From Elusimicrobiota bacterium (GTDB lineage Bacteria > Elusimicrobiota > Elusimicrobia > UBA1565 > UBA9628): 64,000 nt of DNA. Where the stretch lies: positions 1 through 64,000 of the forward strand of contig JAPLKL010000046.1 of assembly GCA_026388095.1 (NCBI GenBank), read 5' to 3'. Both the position numbers and the translations under genes were made by a program. The notes beneath the pieces are model-generated. The model saw only the letters and a list, made by a program, of their open reading frames with translations, was not told the DNA's origin and did not search any database. Shown here piece after piece: positions 35,952 through 43,786 of the stretch (within the stretch, counting starts at the first letter, position 1; each line of letters opens with the position of its first letter).

Positions 35952-38900
35952 CTAGTCCGTCTCGGCGGCTCCGGCCAGGGCCGGGGCGGTCTGCGAGTCG
36001 GACCACAGAGGCTCGGACTCCGAGCCGTGGCTCCGCTGGGCGGACGCCACCGCCGGCTTGGCGGCCGCCTTCCTCTTCGGCGGGGAGGCCTTCCAGCCTT
36101 GCAGCCAGAGGCGCTCGTAGTAGGCCACGTAGCCGGCCAGGTCGGTCGGGTCGTCGGTGAAATTGGCGTTCTCGAAGCTGTTGTTCTCGGCGTTGGGCGA
36201 GTAGTTGAAGGAGCCCGTTTCCAGGAGCTTGTGGTCCACGATGATGAGCTTGTTGTGCATCTTCTGGAACATGGGGTCGCCTTCGTCGCCGGCCGGGCCG
36301 GAGAGCAGGCGCACCTCGAAGCCGTGGCTCACGAACCAGTCGTCGAGCTCGGCGAGCTTGGACTGGCTGTAGTCCAGGATGATGCGGATCTTGAGCTCCG
36401 GGTGGGCCTTCTTCATCTCCAGCAGGGCGTCGGCGATGGCCTGCGAATAGAAGCTGAACATCGCGATATCGATGGAGACCTTGGCCGCCTTGACCGCCTG
36501 GACCAAAGCCGCCTCGATGTGGCCCTGGGGGGAGAAGAGCTGGCGGGGGAAGTCCACGCCGTTGAACTTGATGGGCTTCTCGGGGTCCTCGGGCGGGGGC
36601 GGAATCTGGTGTCCGCGCCCCGTGGTCTCGGCCGCCGCCTCGGGAGCGGGCTCCTCGGAGTCGTCGGAGCCCGCCTTGGCGGCCTCGGACATGTTCTCGA
36701 TGGTGCGGTTGAGGATCTCGTCGAGCTTGTCCTGGTCGACTTCCTGGGCCAGGCCCTGCATGTAGTCGAAATAGCGGCCGTAGTTGGCCACGCGCTTGGC
36801 GTCGTCGGAGAACATGAGGTTCTCGAAGTGGTGCTTCTCCGCCACGTCGGTGAGGTTGTAGGAGCCGAAGGAGACCAGGGCGTCGTCCATGACCAGGAAC
36901 TTGTTGTGCATCACGCCGCTGCTCTTGCCCTTGAGGGTCTTGAGGTGGAACTCCTTGGCCAGGGCCACGACCTCGGGCTTGGGCTTGCGGGGCTCGCCGG
37001 TATGCCCGATCCCGGTGGTGTAGAGGTGGTTGCGGTCGAGGATTATGTCGATCTTGACGCCCCGGGCCTTGGCCCGGCGCAGGGCCTCGAGGATGGGCTG
37101 CGAGGTGAACTCGTAGATGGCGATCTGGAGGGACTTCTTGGCCGCGTCGATGGCCTTGACGTAGAGCGGCTCGATGGGCTGGTAGGGCAGCAGGGCGAAG
37201 GAGGGCAAAGTCGTCCCGTTGAAGGGGATGGCGCGCGCGGCCGGCAGCGGGGGCAACTCGGGGGCCGGGGGCGCGTCCGGTCGTGCGGGCGGGTTCTCGA
37301 TGTCCTTGACCAGGTCCGCGTCCGTGGGCAGAGCCGGCACCTGGCCGGGCTTGGGGTAGGGCCGGGCCACGGAGAACATGTGCCCGAAGGCGAAGGCGAA
37401 GGCGGCGGCGTCGGTCGGGTCGGCCAGGAAATGGGCGTTCTCGTAGTTGTCCATGGAGGCGCGCTTGGTCCAGTTGGCCGAGCCGGTCTCCACGAACTTG
37501 CCGTCGAGGACCATGAACTTGTTGTGCATCTTCTCGGCCATGGGGTAGGCGCTGTCCGGGTCGGGGCCGGACAAGGTGCGCACCTCCACGCCCTGGCTGG
37601 CCAGCCAGGCGGCGTAGGGGCCGAAGTACTCGGATTCAGACTGGCTCTCGTCGAAGATGACGCGCACGTTCAAGCCCCGCGCGCGGGCCCGGGCCAGGGC
37701 CTCGGCGATGCGGGTGGAGCGGATGGCGAACTGGGCCACGTCCACGGAGTCCTTGGCCGCGCCGATGGCCTTGACCACCGCGTCTTCGAAGGCCGAGCCG
37801 TTGGGCATGAATATAAAGGAGGGGAGCTTGACCCCGTTGAAGCTCACGCCGGGGCCGCTGTCGAGCGGCGGCGCGGGCACGGTCTTGGGCCAATCGTGGT
37901 TCCTGGCCTGGGCGAAGGGCACGCTGATGGACTTGAGGTAGTCGTAATAGGTGGAGAAGGCCTGGATGCGGTCCGGCTCCACGCTGAAATCGGCGTTCTC
38001 GTAATGGGCGTGCTCGGCGGTGAACGACCAGTTGAAGGAGCCGAACTCGAGCATCTTCCCGTCGAAGACCGCGAACTTGTTGTGGTTGATTCCGTATTGG
38101 GTCACGCCGCGCAGGACGTTGACCTCGAAGCCCTCGCGCAGCAGCCCCCAGATCTCGGGGGAGCGCCGGGGATGGTAGTCGGAGTCCGGCTCGCTGGTGG
38201 GGAAGACGTTGGAGTAGTCCAGGATGATCTCGATCTTGACGCCGCGCTTCTTGGCGTCCTGCAGGGCCGCGAGGACCCCGCGCAGCTTGAATTCGTAGAG
38301 GGCCAGCTTGATGGAGGTCTTGGAGGCGTTGATGGCCTCCACGATCTTCTCCTCGACCGGGACGTTGGGCCGGAAGGCGGGTGTGGCGAAGCTGTGGCCG
38401 TTGAACTTCACCTCCCGGGTGGGGTACTTGGCGCCCCCTCCGTCGTCCACGTTCGGGTTGGGCTCTTCCTTGCCCTTGCGCTTGCGGTGCCCGATGCTGC
38501 CCGAGCCGGCCTGCTCGACTTCCGCCTCGCCGGCGGCCTCGGCGGAGACCTCGGCGGCGGCCTCGACGCTCGGCCCGCCGAGCTTGTACTCGAAGCTGCG
38601 GTCCGCGAAGGACTTGGCGCCCTGGACGTCGCCGGCGGCGGGCTGCTGCTCGTGCAGGTCTTGGCCCAGGCGCTCCAGAGCGGTGCGGCCCGGGTTCTCG
38701 GCGGGAGAGTCCGGAGCGGCAGCCTGGGGCGCGGCGGCTTGGGGGGCGACGCTGAGCGACGGGACCGCGGGCGCGGGCAGGATGGGGAGAGCGGGAAGGA
38801 CGGAGGGCGCGAGCTGGGCGCGGACCACGGGGGCGGCCCCCGGATCATGCAGGGTCCCGGTCAAGCCGGCCTGCGGGGTCAGGGCGTTGAGCTGGAGGTT

Positions 38901-39032
38901 CGCGGCGGGGGCGGCGAGGGTCGGGATGACCGCGTTGATCCCGGTCGGGGCCCCGACTTGGACGGTCTGGACGTTGGCAGCCCAGCCCGTATTAAGGAGG
39001 GTCATGCACAGGGCCATCAGGCCTGTCGTCAT
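35952..39032 (-). CDS. Exported protein with four phospholipase D-like domains
   Basis: 1026 aa. A signal peptide (about 1-20), an Ala/Pro-rich leader (20-115) and a charged linker (115-205) precede four PLD repeats starting near 208, 396, 602 and 820. Each opens with a FNG motif and FxP, has an AIxxAKxSIxIAxYxF strand, ILDxS, and an HKD site: HNKFAVFDGK, HNKFMVLDGK, HNKFLVMDDA and HNKLIIVDHK, with His near 317, 503, 709 and 926. Since PLD enzymes pair two HKD motifs per active site, two sites are possible. Family members cut phospholipids or nucleic acids; the ILDYS-type repeats are closest to Nuc/Zuc-like nucleases. ATG 39032 lies 6 nt after a TATGCT box; ATG 39038 overlaps that spacer. Convergent with the cyclase gene across 14 bp. 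Confidence 0.88.
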   Translation of the reverse strand: MTTGLMALCMTLLNTGWAANVQTVQVGAPTGINAVIPTLAAPAANLQLNALTPQAGLTGTLHDPGAAPVVRAQLAPSVLPALPILPAPAVPSLSVAPQAAAPQAAAPDSPAENPGRTALERLGQDLHEQQPAAGDVQGAKSFADRSFEYKLGGPSVEAAAEVSAEAAGEAEVEQAGSGSIGHRKRKGKEEPNPNVDDGGGAKYPTREVKFNGHSFATPAFRPNVPVEEKIVEAINASKTSIKLALYEFKLRGVLAALQDAKKRGVKIEIILDYSNVFPTSEPDSDYHPRRSPEIWGLLREGFEVNVLRGVTQYGINHNKFAVFDGKMLEFGSFNWSFTAEHAHYENADFSVEPDRIQAFSTYYDYLKSISVPFAQARNHDWPKTVPAPPLDSGPGVSFNGVKLPSFIFMPNGSAFEDAVVKAIGAAKDSVDVAQFAIRSTRIAEALARARARGLNVRVIFDESQSESEYFGPYAAWLASQGVEVRTLSGPDPDSAYPMAEKMHNKFMVLDGKFVETGSANWTKRASMDNYENAHFLADPTDAAAFAFAFGHMFSVARPYPKPGQVPALPTDADLVKDIENPPARPDAPPAPELPPLPAARAIPFNGTTLPSFALLPYQPIEPLYVKAIDAAKKSLQIAIYEFTSQPILEALRRAKARGVKIDIILDRNHLYTTGIGHTGEPRKPKPEVVALAKEFHLKTLKGKSSGVMHNKFLVMDDALVSFGSYNLTDVAEKHHFENLMFSDDAKRVANYGRYFDYMQGLAQEVDQDKLDEILNRTIENMSEAAKAGSDDSEEPAPEAAAETTGRGHQIPPPPEDPEKPIKFNGVDFPRQLFSPQGHIEAALVQAVKAAKVSIDIAMFSFYSQAIADALLEMKKAHPELKIRIILDYSQSKLAELDDWFVSHGFEVRLLSGPAGDEGDPMFQKMHNKLIIVDHKLLETGSFNYSPNAENNSFENANFTDDPTDLAGYVAYYERLWLQGWKASPPKRKAAAKPAVASAQRSHGSESEPLWSDSQTAPALAGAAETD

Positions 39033-39038
39033 GCCCAT

Positions 39039-39044
39039 AGCATA
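39039..39044 (-). promoter_or_regulatory. -10 box (TATGCT) for the PLD gene
   Basis: Minus-strand TATGCT (39044-39039), 6 nt before ATG 39032. There is no visible Shine-Dalgarno for either candidate start. Confidence 0.5.
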
Positions 39045-39143
39045 CTACCACCCCTGCCGGGTGGTCAGCGGCAGAAGGCCCAGGACCCCGCTGTCAGTCG
39101 GCCTAGGGTTTTTTGGGCTCTAGGACCTATAGGTTCCGGGAGC

Positions 39144-39166
39144 TCCTGTATTCCGATGATACAGGA
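39144..39166 (-). terminator. Hairpin downstream of the PpiC-type gene
   Basis: TCCTGTAT (39144-39151) and ATACAGGA (39159-39166) form a perfect 8-bp stem with a 7-nt loop, 13 bp beyond the stop codon at 39179. No clear U-tract follows on the minus strand. Confidence 0.45.
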
Positions 39167-39178
39167 TGATAAAAGGCG

Positions 39179-40042
39179 CTACTCAGCGGTCCCTATCGGC
39201 TTTATCTCCGCCTTGCGGCGCAGGTCGTCGATGTAGCCGGGCAGGAGGGACTTGATCTTGCTCTCTAGGAGCAGGTCGCGCAGGTCCTCCTTGACCGCGT
39301 CGAACTTCGCGGGCTGGGCGGGCCGCTTCTCCAGGACCTGGATGATGTTGAAGCTGTTGGGCATCGGGATCATCTGCAGCTCCCCCGCCTTCATGGCGAA
39401 GGCGACCTTCTCGGTGGTCTCCGGCAGCATCCCCTTGGTCACGAACCCGTAGTCGCCGCCCGTCAGCTTGCCGGTGGAGGCCATGGAGCGGGCCCGGGCC
39501 AGGGCCGCGAAGTCGGCCCCGTCCTTGAGCTTGGCCAGGACCTCGTCAGCCTCGGCCTTGGTCTTGACCGCGATGAGGCGCAGATGCACGGAGGGAGGGG
39601 TGGCCAGCTTCTCGCGCCGCTCCTGGAAGACCTTCTGGAGCTCGGCGTCCTTGACGGAGACCTTGAGGGCGCTCATCAGGAGCTTGCGGATGAGGAGCTG
39701 GTCGAGGAGCTGGGCCTTCAGCTTCTCCAGGGAGCTGCCGGACTTCTGCAGCTGCTCCTCGATCATCGCCGGGTCGCTGAACTGCTTCTTGAAGCGGTCG
39801 ACCTGCTTGTCCACCTCCGGGGCCTCGACCTTCAGGCCCTGCGCCTGGGCCGCTTGGCGCAGCAGCACCTCGTTGACCATCTCCTCGAGGGTCTCCGGGC
39901 CGTAGCGCTTCCAGAGCCGCTCCATGACCTCGGACTGCCGGATCACCGTCCCGTTGACGGAGACGATGTCCCGGTCGGCGGCCGCCCGGGCCGGGGCGGC
40001 CAGCAGGCCGGCCGCGACGCAGAGCAAAGAGAAGATGTTCAT
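39179..40042 (-). CDS. PpiC/SurA-like periplasmic peptidyl-prolyl isomerase
   Basis: 287 aa from ATG 40042, which has AGGAGG upstream. It has a signal peptide (MNIFSLLCVAAGLLAAPARAA), an N-terminal SurA-like helical part (VSVNGTVIRQSEVMERLW, EEMVNEVLLRQAAQAQG), and a parvulin domain (about 155-250: PPSVHLRLIAVKTKAEADEVLAKLKDGADF, ALARARSM, GDYGFVTKGMLPE). Such proteins help fold outer-membrane proteins in the periplasm, which fits the barrel proteins in the window. The upstream reading frame to 40183 has no start signal. The gene is divergent from tnaA. Confidence 0.9.
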   Translation of the reverse strand: MNIFSLLCVAAGLLAAPARAAADRDIVSVNGTVIRQSEVMERLWKRYGPETLEEMVNEVLLRQAAQAQGLKVEAPEVDKQVDRFKKQFSDPAMIEEQLQKSGSSLEKLKAQLLDQLLIRKLLMSALKVSVKDAELQKVFQERREKLATPPSVHLRLIAVKTKAEADEVLAKLKDGADFAALARARSMASTGKLTGGDYGFVTKGMLPETTEKVAFAMKAGELQMIPMPNSFNIIQVLEKRPAQPAKFDAVKEDLRDLLLESKIKSLLPGYIDDLRRKAEIKPIGTAE

Positions 40043-40069
40043 GAGACCTCCTAATCTGAGAGCAAATGA

Positions 40070-40075
40070 TATAAT
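40070..40075 (+). promoter_or_regulatory. -10 box (TATAAT) upstream of tnaA
   Basis: TATAAT at 40070-40075 gives a leader of about 34 nt before ATG 40116. The leader has no room for a tnaC-like regulatory peptide of the E. coli type. The same AT-rich stretch may serve the divergent PpiC-type gene. Confidence 0.45.
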
Positions 40076-40115
40076 AAGCCGGACTTCGGAAGGAAGCCCG
40101 ACCGCGGTCCTATCT

Positions 40116-41501
40116 ATGGAAGGACGCTGGAAGACGATCATCGAGCCGTTCCGCATCAAGACCGTGGAGCCGCTGGGCTTCACGACCGAGGCCGAGCGGG
40201 AGGCCGTCCTGCGCGACGCCTCCTACAACGTCTTTGCCATCCCGGCCGACAAGGTGCTCATCGATTTCCTGACGGACTCGGGGACGGGGGCCATGTCCGC
40301 GGAGCAGTGGGGGGCGATCATGCGCGGCGACGAGTCCTACGCCGGGGCCCGCAGCTTCTTCGTCTTCGAGAAGGCCGTGCGCGACCTGACCGGCTACCGC
40401 TACGTCCTGCCCGTGCACCAGGGCCGCGCCGCGGAACGCATCCTGATGGGCGTGACCTGCGGGCCGGGCAAGACCGTCCTATCCAACTCCCATTTCGACA
40501 CCACCCGGGCCAACGTCGAGGCGTCCGGCGCCGTGGCCTTGGACCTGCCCGCCCCCGGAGCCCTGGATTTCGACGTCCCCGGCCCCTTCAAGGGCGACAT
40601 GGACGTGCGCGCCCTGGAGGCCAAGGTCCGCGAGCTCGGCGCCGAGCGCATCCCCATGGTCATCATGACCTTGACCAACAACTCTTTAGGGGGCCAGCCG
40701 GCGTCCATGCGCAATCTGCGCGAGGTCTCCGAGGTCTGCCGGCATTACCGCATCCCGCTCATCTTGGACGTGGCGCGCTTCGCGGAGAACGCCTTCTTCA
40801 TCAAACTGCGCGAGCCCGGCTACGCGAGCCGCCCGGTCGCCGAGATCGCCCGGGAGATCTTCTCTCACGCCCAGGGCTGCATGATGAGCGCCAAGAAGGA
40901 CGCCCTGGTCAATATCGGGGGCTTCCTGGCCTTGAACGACTCCGAGTGGGTGGCCCGCTGCCGCGAGGCCCTCATCCTCACCGAGGGCTTCCCGACCTAC
41001 GGCGGCCTGGCGGGGCGGGACCTTGAGGCTATGGCCCAGGGCCTGACCGAGGTCCTCGACGAGCAGTATCTCACCTATCGCATCCGCTCCGTGGAATACC
41101 TGGGCAACGGCCTGCGCCGCGTGGGGGTGCCCATCGTGGAGCCTCCCGGCGGGCACGCGGTCTACGTCAACGCCAAGAAGTTCCTGCCGCACATCCCCGC
41201 CGACCGGTATCCCGGGCAGGCCCTGGTCTGCGAGCTCTACCGGACCGCCGGCATCCGGTCCGTGGAGATCGGTTCGCTCATGTTCGGCCGCAACGAAGGC
41301 GGAGCCTTCGTCGCGGCGCCGATGGAGCTGGTCCGTCTGGCCATCCCCCGCCGGGTCTACACCCAGAGCCACATCGATTTCGTCATCGAAGTGTTCTCCG
41401 ACATCGCCCGGCACGCCGCTTCCCTGCGCGGCCTGCGCCTGGTCTCCAGCCCTCCGCGCCTGGCCCACTTCACGGCGAAGCTCGCCCCGGAGCCCGCCTG
41501 A
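40116..41501 (+). CDS. tnaA: Tryptophanase (tryptophan indole-lyase)
   Basis: 461 aa, the usual length for this PLP-dependent beta-eliminating lyase family. The PLP-binding Lys is in MSAKKDALVNIGG. Two sites that separate tryptophanase from tyrosine phenol-lyase favour tryptophanase: RSVEIGSLMFG (TnaA has VEIG; TPL has MERG) and the His in LAHFTAKL near the end (TnaA His463; TPL has Phe). Some neighbouring text (LVNIGGFL, GLAGRDLEAMA, GVPIVEP) is closer to TPL, so the enzyme sits between the two groups. Product would be indole, pyruvate and ammonia. Its TGA overlaps the ATG of a histidine kinase gene by one base. Confidence 0.85.
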   Translation: MEGRWKTIIEPFRIKTVEPLGFTTEAEREAVLRDASYNVFAIPADKVLIDFLTDSGTGAMSAEQWGAIMRGDESYAGARSFFVFEKAVRDLTGYRYVLPVHQGRAAERILMGVTCGPGKTVLSNSHFDTTRANVEASGAVALDLPAPGALDFDVPGPFKGDMDVRALEAKVRELGAERIPMVIMTLTNNSLGGQPASMRNLREVSEVCRHYRIPLILDVARFAENAFFIKLREPGYASRPVAEIAREIFSHAQGCMMSAKKDALVNIGGFLALNDSEWVARCREALILTEGFPTYGGLAGRDLEAMAQGLTEVLDEQYLTYRIRSVEYLGNGLRRVGVPIVEPPGGHAVYVNAKKFLPHIPADRYPGQALVCELYRTAGIRSVEIGSLMFGRNEGGAFVAAPMELVRLAIPRRVYTQSHIDFVIEVFSDIARHAASLRGLRLVSSPPRLAHFTAKLAPEPA

Positions 41502-43744
41502 TGCCCGAGAGCCAGGGACTCATCCTGCTGGTCACCACGGACGAGGCTCTCTACCAGGACCTGGCGCCCGCGGCCGCGAGCAAGGGGCTCAAGCTCGCGG
41601 CGGTGGCCGCTCCGGCCGAGGCCGCGGCGCAGCTGACTGCCGCCGCCGGGGCCGCCGCGACTTTGGTCGTGGACTTCGGCCGGGTGCCGGTCTCCGCGCG
41701 CGAGGGCCTGCTGGCCTTGCGCGCCCAGGCTCCCCAGGTCCTGTTCGTCTTCCTGGAGACCAACGCCAGCATCTCTCCGGACACGCCGGCCCCGCTGAGG
41801 CGGCTGCCCTGGCCCCTGCCCGTGGGCTTCGCAGACCAGGTCCGGGCCACGGACCGGCCCGTGGTCATGCTCGCCGACAAGACCCTCTTCTCCACCGCCG
41901 CCTTGACCTTGGCCCTGCAGCAGGCCGGGGTCCAGCTCGTGTCTTTGGAATCGACCACGGGCCTCGTGGAGTTCCTCCACGAGCAGCAGCAGGCGCGCAC
42001 GCCCAAGCCCAAGCCGAGCGGCATCAAGAGCTTCTGGGGGCGCCTGAGCGGCGAGGAATCGGACGTCAAGGAGATGCCGGTGCTGGGGCGCGTCGTGGTG
42101 GCGATGTTCTCAGGCTCCGTGGCGGACGCCGAAGGGCTGGACCGGCGCATCCGCGAGGTGGTCCCGGAGGCGGTCTGCTACCATATCTCCAGCTTGGATG
42201 CGGGACGCGCCGCCGTCGCCGCCATCAAGGACAAGCAGATCGTCTCGCTGTCGCGCGACCTGGCGGGGCGCCTTCCGGAATTGCTGGCCGCCAGCGGCGA
42301 GAGCGAGCAGGCCCCGTCCAAGGAGGGCGGGCGCATCCTGCTGGTGGACAACAACAAGCCTTACGTCATGGCCATGGGCCAGGCGCTCATAGGCGCGGGC
42401 TACGAGGTCGTCACCGCCACCGACAGCGAGGAATCCCTGCAGCTGTTCCGGACGCAGGAGAAAGGATATTTCCACGTCGCCATCATCGGCACGGCCATCG
42501 CCTACGGGCAGCATTCCGGCGCGGAGTTCGTGCAGCAGCTGCGCGAACTCGACAAGCGGGAGGGCGCCGAGGACCAATCGCACCTGCGCATCATCTTCAT
42601 GGTGGACCAGTTCCCGGCCGAGACCGTGACCAGGAGACTGGGCGAGGTCGTCAAGCTCGGATTGGACGACGCTCTCGTCAAGCCCGTCGAGCCCGTGCAG
42701 CTCCTGGCCTCCGTGCAGCGGGCGCTGGACCGGCGCTACCTGCTTCTGGAGAACGCGCGGCAGAAGAAGGAGATCGAGGAGAACAACCGCCAGTTGGCCC
42801 AGCTCAACGATTTCCAGAAGAAGTTCTTCGCCATGGTGGCTCACGACGTCAAGAACCCCCTGACCGCCATCATGGGCTACTCCGAGGTGCTGGGCATGCG
42901 CCTGAAGTCCAACCCCGGCGAGCTCAAATACGCCTCTCATATCCATTCCGCGGCCAAGACCCTCAACACCTTGATCTCCGACCTCGTGGACCTGGCCGCC
43001 ATCGAGTCCGGCAAGCTGCGCGTGGAGATCGGGGCCCTCGACCTGCTGGGCGTCCTCGGCGAGGTCCGCTCGCGCATCGAGATCGTGGCCGGGCAGCGCA
43101 AGATCGAGTTCGGGGTGGAGGCGCCGGCCGCCCTGCCGCTCCTGGCCGGGGACCCGGCCCGGCTGGGGCAGGTCATCCAGAACCTCTGCACCAACGCCAT
43201 CCAGTACACCAAGGAAGGCGGCAAAGTCACCGTGCGCGTCGAGGCCCAGCCCGAGAAGGTCGTGGTCAGCGTCATCGATACCGGCATCGGCATCGCGGCG
43301 GAGGACCTGCCGCGCATCTGGGAGCGCTTCTTCCAGACCGAGGAAGCCAAGAAGATGCGCAAGGCCGGCTTCGGCCTGGGACTCAAGATCGCGCGCGAGG
43401 TCGTGCAGATGCACGGCGGCGAGATGGGCATCGAGTCCCAGTTGGGCGTCGGCTCTCGGTTCTTCTTCTTCCTGCCGGTGCGGACGGCGCCCGCGGCCGC
43501 GGCCCCCGCGGCCAGGCCCGATCCGTTGCCGTCGCTGACGAACCCGCCCGGCTCCATGCCCGCGCCGGCGCAGCCGCCCGAGACGCCCGCGCCGGCGCCG
43601 CGGCCCGCGCAGCCCACGCCGCCGCCGACGCCCGCGCCGCGGTCCGAGCCGCCGCCTAAGACGGACCCGCCGCGCTCCGCCCCGCCGTCCGGAGGCACGG
43701 GCGTGCTCCCGCCGCTGACGGACCCCCCGAAAAGGGAGATGTAG
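41501..43744 (+). CDS. Histidine kinase with two degenerate receiver-like domains and Pro-rich tail
   Basis: 747 aa, soluble. Residues 1-115 form a receiver-like fold without acidic residues; about 115-260 is an Ala/Lys-rich part; about 280-415 is a second receiver (GRILLVDNNKPYVMAMGQAL) in which the phosphoacceptor Asp is missing (IIGTAIAYGQHSG) although the KP motif remains. HisKA follows (FFAMVAHDVKNPLTAIMGYSEV, His near 449), then HATPase with N box NLCTNAIQYTKEGG, G1 DTGIGIAAEDL and G2 GFGLGLKIA. The last 80 residues are Pro/Ala-rich, with two related motifs LPSLTNPPG and LPPLTDPPK. It should autophosphorylate, but its receivers cannot accept phosphate. Translation is coupled to tnaA (TGATG). 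Confidence 0.87.
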   Translation: MPESQGLILLVTTDEALYQDLAPAAASKGLKLAAVAAPAEAAAQLTAAAGAAATLVVDFGRVPVSAREGLLALRAQAPQVLFVFLETNASISPDTPAPLRRLPWPLPVGFADQVRATDRPVVMLADKTLFSTAALTLALQQAGVQLVSLESTTGLVEFLHEQQQARTPKPKPSGIKSFWGRLSGEESDVKEMPVLGRVVVAMFSGSVADAEGLDRRIREVVPEAVCYHISSLDAGRAAVAAIKDKQIVSLSRDLAGRLPELLAASGESEQAPSKEGGRILLVDNNKPYVMAMGQALIGAGYEVVTATDSEESLQLFRTQEKGYFHVAIIGTAIAYGQHSGAEFVQQLRELDKREGAEDQSHLRIIFMVDQFPAETVTRRLGEVVKLGLDDALVKPVEPVQLLASVQRALDRRYLLLENARQKKEIEENNRQLAQLNDFQKKFFAMVAHDVKNPLTAIMGYSEVLGMRLKSNPGELKYASHIHSAAKTLNTLISDLVDLAAIESGKLRVEIGALDLLGVLGEVRSRIEIVAGQRKIEFGVEAPAALPLLAGDPARLGQVIQNLCTNAIQYTKEGGKVTVRVEAQPEKVVVSVIDTGIGIAAEDLPRIWERFFQTEEAKKMRKAGFGLGLKIAREVVQMHGGEMGIESQLGVGSRFFFFLPVRTAPAAAAPAARPDPLPSLTNPPGSMPAPAQPPETPAPAPRPAQPTPPPTPAPRSEPPPKTDPPRSAPPSGGTGVLPPLTDPPKREM

Positions 43745-43786
43745 GCCTCTCGGCCGCCGGGCCCCTGCGGCGGCGCCCTCCGCGAC

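Noticed and set aside
35385-39236. 1283-codon open frame on the plus strand opposite the PLD gene
   Set aside because: It is a shadow of the high-GC PLD gene: no domains, Gly/Val/Leu/His-rich composition, no start signal. The opposite frame has four conserved HKD motifs.
40076-40115. TnaC-like leader peptide upstream of tnaA
   Set aside because: The predicted leader is about 34 nt with no start codon, Trp codon or Pro stall site.
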